Shown piece after piece: positions 52,442 to 64,000 of a DNA stretch of 64,000 nucleotides. A model generated the notes under the pieces. That model was not told the DNA's origin and did not search any database. It was given only the letters and a program-made list of their open reading frames with translations. Location: positions 15,111,559 through 15,175,558 of the forward strand of contig NW_024043372.1 in NCBI RefSeq assembly GCF_014851395.1, written 5' to 3'. Both the position numbers and the translations under genes were made by a program. The stretch comes from Micropterus salmoides. Taxonomy: Eukaryota; Chordata; Actinopteri; Centrarchiformes; Centrarchidae. Every line of letters begins with the position of its first letter. The stretch's first letter is position 1.

Positions 52442-52784
52442 AGTAGAAGCATCAGTTCCTGGATGCTTGTTTGACAATGGTTTTGGAAGATAAGTGTGCT
52501 TGAAATGATGTGGACCACTTTTTGTGTCCTCACTGTTCATAATATTCTGTAATGAATGAGTGTTGGTGACAGAACTGCACAGGTGCCTATGTTCTTGTTA
52601 TTACTGATACTGAGCCTCAGCTTTCCATTATTGTTAATAATAGTTGCAATTTACACTCATAAATGTGCATTGAAAATTGCCTCCTAACTGGAGCTGCACA
52701 ATAAGAAAACATGCAATGCAATGTAAATATAGAAAAACAGATCTGAATTATCCCAAAAAATTACATAAGCTAAAAAAACAATTT

Positions 52785-52917
52785 GGCCCTGCTATGGACT
52801 GGCGACCTGTCCAGGGTGCAACCCGCCTTTCGCCCGTTGTCAGCTGGGATTGGCTCCAGCCCCCCGCGACCCTGTACGCAGGATAAGCGGTTGACAACGG
52901 ATGGATGGAAAAAAATA
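52785..52917 (+). repeat. Retroposon 3' end with GGATGG tail
   Basis: CTATGGACTGGCGACCTGTC, CAGGGTGCAACC, GGCTCCAGCCCCCCGCGACC and GGATAAGCGGTTGACAACGG end in a GGATGGATGG tail. A related copy lies in the opposite orientation at 63,088-63,243. This copy is nested in the hAT element at 51,810-53,471, so it inserted later. Confidence 0.75.
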
Positions 52918-53479
52918 ATTTACTGATTACTGCATTATATTCCTTTATTTTTTTATATTCTCAATTGTCACTCGTCACCTGAATGTTGTTCCCCTTCATA
53001 TAAATAGTGTGTTTAAGAGTGTTTAAGAGTGTTTAATGCTCAAAATCTTCTGGGGAAGGACCCCCAGATCCCCCAATCGTATATGTTCATCAATGAATAT
53101 TTCTTTAAATAGTATTAAAATATCTTCTAGTCGTGCTCTTGTGACCCCAATATTCTGGATTGTCACATCTCGTATGCTGTGTTTTGTCACAACTCTAATC
53201 TGAGCCCTAAAATGTCCCCACCACTTTTCAACACAAAGTGACGCCCTTGCCCACTTGTAACTGTTATTGGCTGTTAAAGTCTTTGCAGTGTTGATAACAC
53301 ACAGCCTAAGCAGTCCTTCGGAATGCTCTCTATTACATACATGTACATGCATACTGTATGTATTAGGGAGTGTAGTGGTGCTTATGGGACGTCGCTTTGG
53401 GACGGGGGAGTATGAGGCTGGGAGGGAAAAATCACAGTATACTCACTACAGAAAAATAGACTACACCACTGCTACAGAC

Positions 53480-54165
53480 CACAGGATTATGCTAGCCAAC
53501 ACTATTAGTCTTAGGCTACAGCTCTTCAGTTCAAATGATCTGCTTTCATAATACCATGTTTATAATAACAAATTAAAACAGCGTGTAGAAAAGCGAATGT
53601 AATGGAATATAATCACAATAATAAAAAAAATATATATATATAAAAAGGTTCAAACTATGGCTCACATCATCCAGCAGATGGCGGTGTCTGTCAAAAGTTG
53701 GTCTAGTGGAATTTTACAGCTAAAAGTTGGTATCGACATGAATGCATCACTATTATTAATATGCCTAATATTCACATTAACAAGGTTAAACTTTACATTC
53801 AATTTAAATTTTAGCCTGACAGTAGGCTAGCCTATATTCTACCTCTAAATCTAAATTTGCCTTATAGATACACGGCATAAGAGAATACAATTTATTAGTG
53901 TCATTAACTTTAAAAGTGATATTTGATCTCTCCTTGCACCCCATTTATATTCAGATAGGTTTTAGTTCTGATTGTAAAGCATTTAAATACAAGCTGACTT
54001 GGCGTCCATGCATTGACGGATGTAATAGGCACAGAAAAGACTATCAGAGGCTATAGGGAGCATTTGGTCCTGATGAAGGTAACAGTTTGATCCAGATGCA
54101 CGGCGCAGATAAACGGGCCAATCACAGCGGCCCCAGCAGGAGGGGCTGGCGGCTCTGCTCAGCAG
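53480..54165. other. Intergenic region upstream of necab3
   Basis: AT-rich with a short TA tract near 53,632. The last 70 bases turn GC-rich and hold a CCAAT box (GGCCAATCACAG near 54,116-54,127), fitting the necab3 promoter. No TATA box was seen. Confidence 0.4.
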
Positions 54166-54331
54166 CGCAGCACAAAGTTGCACAGCATCTCCGAGTCTCC
54201 GCCTGCTCTGGTTTCACTTGATATCTGTCTCACCTGCAGCCAGCCTCTTCTCCAAAACGTTGCCGCTACTTTACTTCAGCCTTTCCCCGTCAACAGTCTG
54301 AGCAATCTGCCCGGCCAAGGTGTACCTCAAG

Positions 54332-54766
54332 ATGCTGGCTTGTACGGAGATGATCACTATGTGCCTGCAGTCGGCCAAACAGAAGCATCTTCGGGCTCAG
54401 CAGCAGCAACAACAGCCGCTGCACACCGCCGGACAAGGGCTTACTATCTTTCATGATGTGAGTGGCTCGACTCTCTTACTCATACATGATGAAAAGTGAT
54501 AATTATGTTTCGAATGATAATAGCTATTAGCTATCCCCATTATTAATCCAAAAATATACGTCAAGTGTCATTTTAACTGTAAAAGTCAAAATACATGTAT
54601 TTAATCATAAAGGGTGGGAAATATATGAATGACCTGCTGTTAATTTTGACTATTTTGTTTCTTTCTTTCTAAAAACATTAGGCTACTTGAAAGTGAAATC
54701 AGAAACCTTTCATCAAATGTTCTCTTGTATACCCACCCCACACACCCAAAGATGATACAGTTTTTG

Positions 54767-54820
<54 letters not shown>

Positions 54821-56439
54821 TGTATCAGAGGAGTGTAGGAAGAGCTGCAGCTGCTGCCTCTGCATGATAAATTAAGCTCTCACAGTCGGACAGGTTTAGG
54901 GGCTGCTGGGGGTTCTTCTCTTTTTTTTCACACACACACACACACACAAATATTTGTATGCTTTATAAACATCATCAAGTGAATAGATCTAACGGAATCG
55001 CTAAAGGATGTTGATGTCATTTGTTTTATGCCACAGACTCTTTTTGTTATTGCTATGACATATCTCTAAGACACACGCATAAATACACACAAACATGCAT
55101 GCAGACACATTTACCACAACTAGAGCTTAAACCAATAACACCTGCAGACTGATAAACCTGCAACATTGCAGTAGAAGCTGTCCGTCAACACAGTAGTTCC
55201 ATCCATCACATACTGTCCTCCTTGGTTAGTAGTGCTGTGTTCAAATCTGGGCTCTTATTAACTGACAGCTTTCTGTCTACTCTGCCACTAATGCAGTACG
55301 CAGACAGCATTGTCTAAATAAGGACACATTGATCACATTTTGCAGAGTTGACACTGTATCTGTGCACGCTGTCCCTGAACAAGGTACAGCACCAAAGTGC
55401 CTCCACATTTAGTCTTCAACCTTGAGTTTCTCTGTTGATGGAGCAGCAGCAGGCTAACAGGCACGGTCTGCCTGATGGTTCCCTGTTCAAAAACAGAACT
55501 GACTTTGAATTAAAAGGCCTAAAACAGCCGGTATAGGAGATAATAGTGTCTAGAAATAGTAAATATTATATTGCCAGACAAGAACATTTCTTGGTTTTGA
55601 TTGCTGTGCTTGTCCCTTTTCACCTTATTCTGTTTTTGTCTTTCTGCTCTTATTTGGTAAAAGAGAAGCGATGTACACACATTGGAAATCTTATTCCTGC
55701 CTGTAGGTTGCCAGTTTCTCTACTGGGACAGCTGACAGGTTTTTCATTTATTTAAATCAGGTAGGGAAGTGAATGCCTTTATTGTGATTGTAAATTGTAC
55801 AACAAAATTAGCTAGCTATGCTGCAATTGTATTTCCACCAGTCCTCACAGTGTGAGGAGTTAGGTTGAAAAAAGTCAAATGTTCAGCCAATAAGCCTAAA
55901 AACAAGCATAAACATTTTGTATGCCTGGAGTGAAAATTGTAAAGCAGATCGATGGTGATTGATTTTCAGAGATAATGCCGGGGGATGAACTTTATTAGTG
56001 CAGAGGTTCACATTGATTTTCAGTAGTCTGCCTGAGGCGCAGTAGAATTACTCAGTCGATGGGGATATTAATGAATGTAAAAAGTATTTTCTTTGTAAAA
56101 ATCAAACCAATTTACTTTTTAAAAAATTCTGCCCAGTTGTAAAAACAACAAACTGATACTCTTTTGATCATAGAGAGATCAATACATCACTAGTAGGTTT
56201 ATATTGAGTCCTTTTCACACAATTAGCCAGTCCGTAATGTTAGCGATTTACAGTATTTGACTCACATTCCCAGGGTGAGAGACAAAGCAGTGTCTCAAAA
56301 TTCATGTTCAGAGGCCAGGGACAGTTAATGATGCTGGAGATGGTCGTGGGAGGTTTGGCTTTTTTAATGCCTTTGTTTTGTGTATCCTGTGGCTCTGCAT
56401 TTCTGACGCTCTCTTGATCACCAGCACTCTCTCTGATTT

Positions 56440-56489
<50 letters not shown>

Positions 56490-59400
56490 CTCTGTCCTCC
56501 CTCTTCTGATGCTCATCTTTTCTACCTCTTCTCTTGCTTTGCTGTTTTTTCTAGCATGGAGAAACAAACAAAACTGGCATGTAAGGAAAGATAAATGGAA
56601 AAAGACACATCTAAGTGAATCACCAAGAATGTCCCAAAAAAAAGGCAAGAAGAAAATGTGGCGCATACAATATACTAAAATATATAAAATATGATCATTA
56701 GCTCGGGTTTCCTCTTTCTAAAATGCAAAAATCTCAAAGGTCTGCACTAAACAGTATGTCAGCAGAGCCCGAGAGAACCCACTGTCTTAACACCTGCCAC
56801 CATGACATCAGAACAGCAGCTCTCTGGGAAGCAGGTCTGACCTTTTCTGAGCTTGCTGTAAATGAAGCATTATCGTCTCCTTACACCAGAGAACCCAAAG
56901 AAACAGCCAAACAGCAAACAAGTTTAACAGTACTGTATCTCTTCTACATTAAATTGAGCACCAGGGGGAAAAATACTGCATTAATGGGTTACAGTGCCAA
57001 AGGATAAAGCCTGATGACTAAGAAGGGAAAAGATGTGCTGTACAGCACACAGAAGCCTAAAGCAATAATGTGGCATACCTACAGGTACAATATGAATTGG
57101 TGGACAGCAATTTGCAGCTTTACAGTCATCTTCGAGTCTAGACAGGTGAATAAAAAATAGAGCTATGAGTGTGTTGTGGAGTGGTTTGAAATGGCTCTTG
57201 TTATTAGTTGACTGAAGCTGTAGAGCGATACACATTGACAAATGGGGCAGAAGTGCAGACCTTGAGCTTGTTGACCTATGGAAAATGAAAGTGAGGGGCA
57301 GGTTCTACTGTTATGAATAACCTGTAGGTCACAACTGACAAGCATGTCAGTCCTGACCATTGTCCAACAATGGAAACACCAAACAAAGGGAACGGAATAG
57401 AATCAATAGAATACAACAGGTCACATTTTGTTCTTTTTAATGGCATAACTTCTTTGCAAAATCAATGATGATTTATTCATGTAGGTTTCCTGCTGTATTC
57501 TGTGCCTCTGGTTGATAACGGTGCTGCTTGTATTTGTAATAAAGTGGTATTAATCTGCTGATTTAATAAATGTGGCATTTGTTGAAGAATTGTGATAGTT
57601 TTATAGGTTAAATGCAGAGGTTATTTTTATATTTTTGGCCATGATAATATTTTAGTCACTAGCTTTATTGGTGTTACATGGGGGTGACAGGGAGGGACTT
57701 AAGGTGGGCATTAAAATTGCCACCCAAGCAGTCAATTGTAAACATCTATTGGATTTTCAAGAGCTCCTTCAAACTGCTTCAACTTTGATTGTGTGCGCAT
57801 CTAACTAAACAATTCAATGGATGATTGTAATAGGCATTTGGAGGGCACTAACTAACCTTTGTTTTCAGCCCAGGGAAGTGGTTTAGTGATTATGGTTACA
57901 TTGGGGACTTATTTAAAACCTGACTGTTTGTGCGGTTGCCCAGTGCAGTCTGTGGTCCCTGAGGTAATAAAACAAAATGCTTGTTGTAGCATCAGGTATT
58001 TCACAGTACTTTCAAGTATGTAAGATATCACCACATCTTCAGAAAATATTAAATGGAATAATAACATAAGTAAATACATTAGAACGGAAGCACAGCAAAA
58101 TAAACAATATAAATGTCCATACTTTTCGTTGTGCTTCAGTTGACGTGAATTACATATTAACCAGTACAACAACAAAAAAATGAACTTTTTCCTAAGTTTG
58201 ACACTTTCATCACGTTGCACCTCAAACACCAATATATAACCTTACAGTAAGTAACTAATACATTTGCCGCTCATTGCAGAACAAATCTTTATGTAAAATA
58301 TGCAATTTAGTCTTTTAAAATCATGTTGTGTGTGTTGATGTTGTGACTGCAATTGGAAACTGTAATTTTCCTTCAACCAATCCTGCATTCATCCTTCTTG
58401 TTTTTGGGTTTGCATTTTTTTCACTATGCATGACTGAATGCATATAACCTAAAGTATCTAAACAATATCTGTGCAATTTAAAAAGAGATTTGTGAAGCTT
58501 ATAAAAGATTTTTTTGCCTTAATGGCAACAAAATCTTGTAAATCTTGAGTTTTTGAGGTGGTATTTTTTGAGTTTGTGAAGTGCTCATTTATACCTTGTT
58601 CATTCAGAAGCATCATAGTTGCTATTATAACAAATACAACCAACTTCAGTTTTGTGGCCTCCCATGCAAATCACAAGCCATCTCATAGTGCACCAGAGAC
58701 CCCCAGTGGGATTAGAGTGAAAGTAGCAAGGCCTAATACGTCAGGGTTGTTGTCTGTATACATATGTCAACAAATTAGACCACAAAGAAGACCCCCAACA
58801 CATTGATATAATTAATTAAGTTGAACTAACAGTTCATGAATCAGCTTAAACAGAATAACATTTCAGTATTTAAAGGTTGCAATACAGCGGTGGAAATAAC
58901 AGTTGGCAGCCGCAATATCTCAAGTGGGCATTTTTTATAGCAGATTTTGTGGCTGCAGGAAGAGCACAGGTGCAACACTAATAATGGCTCTGTTTAATTG
59001 TGAACCAGTAAATGAGCCAGCATGCACGATAGCATCGGCTCTGGAATTGGAACACCTAATTCAGCTGTCGTTAACATCATTAATTGCACCTGTGCTTTTC
59101 CTTCTATGACTCGTTAAAATGTCTGCTGGAAAAACGGCCCGCAGACATATCCTCAGGATGTGTGGACTCACATATGGGTGAAGCCTGGAGTGGTGGGTGT
59201 TCAGCTTGCAGTTGCAGCCACCGGCCAGTGAATGCAGTTAGCTGTCACAGGAGCCGCTAGCAGCAGTAGCAGTGATGGATGCATGGAGCCAAACCTTTTA
59301 AATAGGCCACTCTGCACAGTGAATTTCAGTGCTCAGGGAGATCAGCTGCCATTGATGAGCCTCAGCTTGTGGCCATTTCTCTTCTGTTTATTGTTAATCT

Positions 59401-59944
59401 GGATCCCTATTAGTTGTTACCTTGGCAACAACAAAGTATACAGTACAATTAACAAATGTTTACACCTACACTATATGCATTAATTAATAGTTACAAAATC
59501 ACCATTAGCCCCGAAATCTAATCAAACCCAACAAATGACATTCAAACAAATGGAACACATGACAATTTAGCCACTTTGCTACTCAGTGGCCTCACACTTC
59601 TTCTAAAATTTACTTCTGAAGTGATAATTGTTAAACCTATTTTAGAGCTGTCATATGCAGTACTACCAATTGGCATTCATCATGACTTGACTCACACATA
59701 ACAGCCTTTGTTTTTCTTGTCCATGTGGTGTTTCTGTTCGGTGCAGCAGAACAAATAAACCTTCTACAGCAGATGTTAAACATCCTATTGTGTTTTTATG
59801 ACAAATTGCCATGATTCTTAACAATCTGTACCTGCTTATTGAGAGAATCCCTTTAGTGATGTTTGTCTACAGGTCATAACCATTTCCTCCCCTCTCTGTC
59901 TTTTTTTTTTTTTTTTTAGATTTTCCGCAGAGCAGACAAAAATG
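54332..59944 (+). CDS. necab3: N-terminal EF-hand calcium-binding protein 3 (5' part only)
   Basis: Exon 1 (54332-54457, 42 codons) encodes a start MLACTEMITMCLQ, a short Gln run and GLTIFHD. It ends at a GT donor in phase 0. Exon 2 (59920-59944, 25 nt) follows a long T tract plus AG, encodes IFRRADKN and ends at GTGAGT in phase 1. Joined, they read HDIFRRADKN, the start of the NECAB EF-hand helix. Phe before RRADKN and the MACxxLLTxCL-like start favour NECAB3 over NECAB1 or NECAB2. Family knowledge: NECAB proteins pair an N-terminal EF-hand with a C-terminal monooxygenase-like domain, and NECAB3 binds amyloid-precursor-binding X11 proteins. Intron 1 is about 5.5 kb. The loop and exiting helix of the EF-hand must start in exon 3, which I could not find before the window ends. 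Confidence 0.8.
54770..54824. repeat. (GT)n microsatellite in necab3 intron 1
   Basis: About 27 GT units with one interruption. A shorter (CA)n tract lies at 54,931-54,949. Confidence 0.9.
54825..58960 (+). other. necab3: necab3 intron 1, mostly unique sequence
   Basis: Non-coding. The even-composition block at about 56,720-57,000 could be a conserved intronic element. No exon with family-like coding text is seen, and the other open frames are short and unrelated. Confidence 0.4.
56443..56485. repeat. (CT)n microsatellite in necab3 intron 1
   Basis: About 20 TC units with flanking CTCTCG segments. Confidence 0.95.
58963..59096. repeat. Paired 13-bp perfect inverted repeat with E-boxes
   Basis: AGCACAGGTGCAA (58,963-58,975) and its exact complement TTGCACCTGTGCT (59,084-59,096) are separated by 108 bases. 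Similarity continues inward imperfectly (CTAATAATG against CATCATTAA). Each arm holds the E-box CAGGTG/CACCTG, and TAAT-type homeodomain cores lie beside them. It could be a cis-regulatory element or a small degraded DNA element. Confidence 0.5.
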
Positions 59945-62900
59945 GTGAGTAAACAGAACATAACATGTTCGGTGATGAATAATTTGCCATGATGCATGCT
60001 TGTTGTTTCCCCAAATTCTTCCACTTGTTATTATGCCTCAGACAATCTGGGTGGAGAAATAATGGATTTGCATGAATTCCTCTTCATGCTCCAACAAGTC
60101 TCTCCGCCCAATTAAAATGATGTTAAGATGCTGGATTATAGCCATGACTGCAAGAACGTGTCACACAATCTCTCTGTCAGCGTCGACGCAGATGACTGGG
60201 TGCTGTTTACAAATGAATGAGTCATGTTAACGCAGGCTGAGCAAAGTTATTTTTTCTAGCAGTGAATCATAACAATATAATAACATGGCTTTATTACTAG
60301 GTGCAAACAAGGTAACCTAGGTTTCGAGAAAAGTAGTCAGTGGTCCTTCGTTGCACTAAAAGTCACATTCACTTATGTCCAATTTAGAGATTGTATGAAA
60401 TGAAAGAACTGCTGCTATGACCATGTCTACAACCAATCAGATTATGGCATGACATGACACAGAATACACTGGCCAAGACTACTGTACATACCACACTGGC
60501 ATGCATATATCATGGATGACATATAGTATCAATTGTTAAGTGCTATTTTCTGTTAATACGATAGTATCCAGGCAGTCCAGACATTCTACATCTAACATCC
60601 ACCCCTCAAAATAGATGTTATACAGTTTGCCAAAGATTGCACGTTTTCTTTAGTCCTGTGTCGCACAGTGAAATACAATGACCTTGTAAGATCACTTTTA
60701 TTGCGCAGTGTATAGGGGCCTTAAATCCTACCAATATATTTAGCATACAAGAACTACTGACTGAAGCAGAATAAACTACTGTAAGAAACAACTATAATAA
60801 AAAAATGTTAACTTCTTTCTTCTCAAAACATCATTAGTTATGTCTTATTATTATTTTAGGAAATTTACAGTAATTTTTTTTTACTTTGAAAATATATAAA
60901 TTGCAGCTTTAATCCCAAGTACAACACATTACAATATAAAAGCTTATTTACCATCCTTTTATCATCATTGAGTTTTCAGTAATTTCAAGTAAATATTATT
61001 TGTGTTATATTTATATGGTAAACCAGCGACGGTTATTTAGAAAAATTGGTCGCATTTGTGCTTTTTCCACACACTCAAACCATGACCTGATCATGCTCTA
61101 ACTGCATGTCAGTCATGTGCATGACACACTATTTTACACTCTTATCTTGTATAATAGAACATAAACATTTAATTTGATTAAACATTTTATTATGAAATTA
61201 TATTTTGTATTTCTGATTTTGCACATGAGGGAAACTTTGTCTGCTTCAAAATGACTGACAGAGTTTTGCTTAAGTTATTGTCTTGACTTTGCAGTTTTGA
61301 ACAAGCCCCAGGAAATGTGACTGAACTTGTTTTGTTTAGCTGTAGGTTATGCAGTATGTGTGGTCAGATTCGTAGTAAATCTCTAAAAGCTTTTCTTGAA
61401 ATGAAGACCCGTGTGTTGTGTTTCCTCGAGGACTAAAACACTTACTGTTGTTGAGTTCAGAACAAAATCCTGTGCCCTTTATTCTGTGAGATGGATATCA
61501 ATAACTGAAATTTGTCGTTGTTTTGATTGACTTTTTCTGTGTTTAAACTATCCTGCAGTAATGGCACAAAATGTTTCCATGTTTGTCTTAATACCTTTGG
61601 CAAAACAACAGGCATTTGTTTTCTAGTGCAAATGCTAGCTAAAGCTTTTAGAGTGCAGATATCAAGTACAGAAGAGAAGGAGGGACACAAACTGGCTTAC
61701 CAGCCCGTCCTCCCCGAAAATATGGCTGTATAGGTTGTTTGTGCAAGCAGCTTATTATGACCCATATTTACGTTTATTGTTAGACCCTCTAGTGGCCATA
61801 ATCAAATACAGGACTTTCACCCAGGAGACCACTGTTTGTGTCCCATGTGAAACCAAACGTTTGTAAGTCATGTGATATAACTAACATACTTATTTTGTAT
61901 GGTTTATTTTGACCAAACCAGAGTTGGTGATCGTTGTAACAGTGCAAAGACAAAATTTTTGTAATCTGTGTCAATTTATCGATAAAGTTCTATCTATCTA
62001 TCTATCTATCTGTCTATCTATCTATCTGTCTGTCTGTCTGTCTGTCTGTAACACAGGACAGGCCTGGGCTAGCTGGTTAGCATGCTAAGTTCAGTAGATA
62101 TCTGTGCAACACATAGATGTCTTTGATTAATGTTAGTTCATATGGCCATATCTTACACATCTTTGACATCGCACCATAGAAAAAAAATAGAACTAACTTG
62201 AATGTTCCATGTACAGATGGTGCCTGACAAATAACATATTTACAATGAAATATTACTTTAGCACACATGAGATTTTAAATATTCTAATAAGAACTGTCCT
62301 CTGCTGGTGCTGTGGCTACGAATGCCCTGCCTAAAAAGATATATATTTCTGTCTAACAGGTGCCAAAGCAAATTAACAAAGCGTGGAGATCAACAGGACA
62401 TTGTTGCATTTACAGAGGCTGGAATCTGCACGCCTCCAAACAGAAATTACTTCTCAACAGCTCTTAACCTTCGATGAGTCTTGAATTGTTCTGTGGCTTC
62501 AAGCCAAATATATTCACTGTTAGATTCTTATTATAATAAGCTCTGCTGATATGACTGTCATCACTGAACCAGTTGTGGAGAAAGGATGGTGGGGAGAGAG
62601 AAGGAGGTATTTTAATCTAAAAGGAAAACACATATAGAATGCCCGGGATGGGCAAAAATAAATCAAAATATATCTTAAAATAAGACACCAAATATCCTAA
62701 TTTTAAGTGTCAAAATAAACTACAAATTACAGCAGCCACACTATGTATCAAAATAAACTGCTATATTTTTGTATTTCAACAATATTTTTCCAAGGTACCA
62801 TGAAAACATTTCGCAATACATCTATAGGCCTATTTGGTCTATCTCTTCACAAGAGCACTGACCGAGCTGATCGACCATTTCTCTGTCTAATGAGTCATGA

Positions 62901-63087
62901 GATAAAACTGACAGGCAATCAGTTAACAGATCAAATATTCACATATCCCTGTGATCAACCAGATGAAAGTTTGTTTTAAAGTAACCAACAGTTTAATGTT
63001 TAACTAACAGTTTGCTGAACTCTGAAAGCCTTTATTATTATTTTTCCTGCACAACCAATGAAAACTTAACATAGGTGGAAAATATCC
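59945..63087 (+). other. necab3: necab3 intron 2 (start), no exon recognised
   Basis: Follows exon 2. I searched for coding text continuing the EF-hand (Asp-Asp-Gly-Lys-Leu-Ser-Phe-Glu-Glu-Phe) and saw none. AT-rich, with scattered short open frames on both strands. Confidence 0.45.
61990..62049. repeat. (TATC)n(TGTC)n tetranucleotide repeat
   Basis: TATC units interspersed with and then replaced by TGTC units, about 15 in all. Confidence 0.95.
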
Positions 63088-63243
63088 ATCCATCCATCCA
63101 TCCATCCATCCATCCATCCATCCATCCATCCATCCATCGTCAACCGCTCATCCTGCGTACAGGGTCGCGGGGGGCTGGAGCCAGCTGACATCGGGCGAAA
63201 GGCAGGGTACACCCAGGACAGGTCGCCAGTCCATCGCAGGGCG
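63088..63243 (-). repeat. Retroposon 3' end with long (ATCC)n tail, minus orientation
   Basis: About 12 ATCC/CATC units lead into GTCAACCGCTCATCCTGCG, GTCGCGGGGGGCTGGAGCC and GACAGGTCGCCAGTCCATCG. This is the reverse complement of the repeat at 52,785-52,917. Confidence 0.8.
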
Positions 63244-63250
63244 TGAGAGC

Positions 63251-64000
63251 TGCAACTCGTTAGCTAGAACATTACGTGAATTGGTAAACAATTTAGCCTT
63301 GCCTACTCAAACAAACACCCAAACTTAGCAGGAACTTTTAACAGTATCACCAAATTGTACAGTATTTTTCAACTACAAAGTTGTGGCGAGTTGTGGACTT
63401 GGAGTTGGAATAGTTTTGTTAAAGATAAAAAAAAGAGGTGAAAGAACTGCAAAAAATTTTATCCATCAAATTCAAAGTTTGTACTCCAAACATTTAATGG
63501 TTTAAGACTGACTATTACCCTAGTGCATGAAATCCTGAGGATAATTAGCCATCTCACACCACAACTTCACAACCTAATTGGCATAATGGTCACAGATCAG
63601 TAATCTTGTTTGAATATTTTACATATAGCAGCTTAGATTTAGGTTTAAAAAAACTGTGTCCTTATAAAAGATTCAGATTTATCCTTATCCAGATACCCAG
63701 ATTTCCTGTAGATATGGAACGCACGTTCTGGTGTGGCAGCTTTCAATGAACCTCACTGCTTGACATCTGCTCCAATGTGGAGGAAAAAGCCATGGAGCTT
63801 CAGACCATTAGTGAGGTGGAGAATAGAGAAGCAGAAGGATATGCTATCTAAAAGTAGCATACAGGCTTAAAAAAGGATATGGAATCTGGAAGGCAGCTGA
63901 TATCACGTACGTTGTCACAGATGGCCTGGTGGAACTTAAGTAGAGCATTGATACTAAGAATACCAGAATTGGAAATGGTTTGGGTATACAGTAGTGCATG
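63251..64000. other. Right edge, nothing assigned
   Basis: Presumed to lie within necab3 intron 2. The block at 63,720-63,960 is more evenly composed than its flanks and has short open stretches, but no matching splice sites or family-like protein text. Confidence 0.35.

Larger units (their letters stand above)
51810..53471 (+). mobile_element. hAT transposon with perfect 8-bp target duplication
   Basis: The left end CAGTGGTGTCGTC and the right end (complement CAGTGGTGTAGTC) are inverted repeats with one mismatch in 13. The same octamer CTACAGAC flanks both ends (51,802-51,809 and 53,472-53,479), so both boundaries are exact. The 1,662-bp element holds a first-exon-like reading frame, a long (TG)n tract and a nested repeat. 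Most of a hAT transposase (usually over 500 aa) is missing, so it is not autonomous. It sits between the divergent rbck1 and necab3 genes. Confidence 0.85.

Noticed and set aside
52339..52540. Minus-strand frame of repeated Thr-His
   Set aside because: Translation of the (TG)n microsatellite.
53023..53352. Minus-strand 109-codon frame inside the hAT element
   Set aside because: No resemblance to transposase or host proteins; orientation is opposite to the transposase-like exon.
61990..62049. CRISPR-like array of short repeats
   Set aside because: Simple tetranucleotide microsatellite without spacers, in a vertebrate genome; the same holds for 63,088-63,139.

Overview
The window is vertebrate nuclear DNA, almost certainly from a ray-finned (teleost, percomorph-like) fish. 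It has intron-rich genes with GT/AG splice sites, long AT-rich non-coding stretches, many dinucleotide microsatellites, and transposon and SINE families typical of fish (hAT- and Tc1-type miniature elements, a tRNA-derived SINE). Four genes can be read from their exons, and all have human orthologues on chromosome 20: znfx1, tbc1d20, rbck1 and necab3.

Layout. 1-18,770 holds no gene I can support; it carries dispersed repeats, a hAT miniature element with imperfect 8-bp flanks, a long inverted repeat and a candidate solo LTR. 18,876-32,714 is znfx1 on the minus strand (18 coding exons, about 1,961 codons), with a non-coding first exon and an interferon-responsive-looking promoter at about 33,620-33,806. 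34,945-40,864 is tbc1d20 on the plus strand (8 exons, 395 aa), head-to-head with znfx1. 44,927-51,320 is rbck1 (HOIL-1) on the minus strand (12 coding exons, about 526 aa), tail-to-tail with tbc1d20. A 1.66-kb hAT transposon with perfect 8-bp target duplications sits upstream of rbck1. 54,332 onward is the 5' end of necab3 on the plus strand (exons 1 and 2 only; the rest lies beyond the window).

Function. ZNFX1 (antiviral double-stranded-RNA sensor helicase) and RBCK1/HOIL-1 (a subunit of the linear-ubiquitin ligase complex LUBAC) both act in innate immune signalling. Each has a match to the ISRE consensus next to its likely promoter, and each has a further ISRE-like site in an intron. TBC1D20 is an ER Rab GTPase-activating protein and necab3 encodes an EF-hand protein; neither shows such a site.

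Most notable observations. (1) The assembled znfx1 reading frame is broken by one missing T in a T5 run, just before helicase motif VI. (2) ISREs occur in both immune genes. (3) Three hAT-type insertions have readable or partly readable target duplications. (4) An RG/RGG-rich N-terminal region is present in ZNFX1. (5) A paired inverted repeat lies in necab3 intron 1. I found no convincing wholly new gene system.
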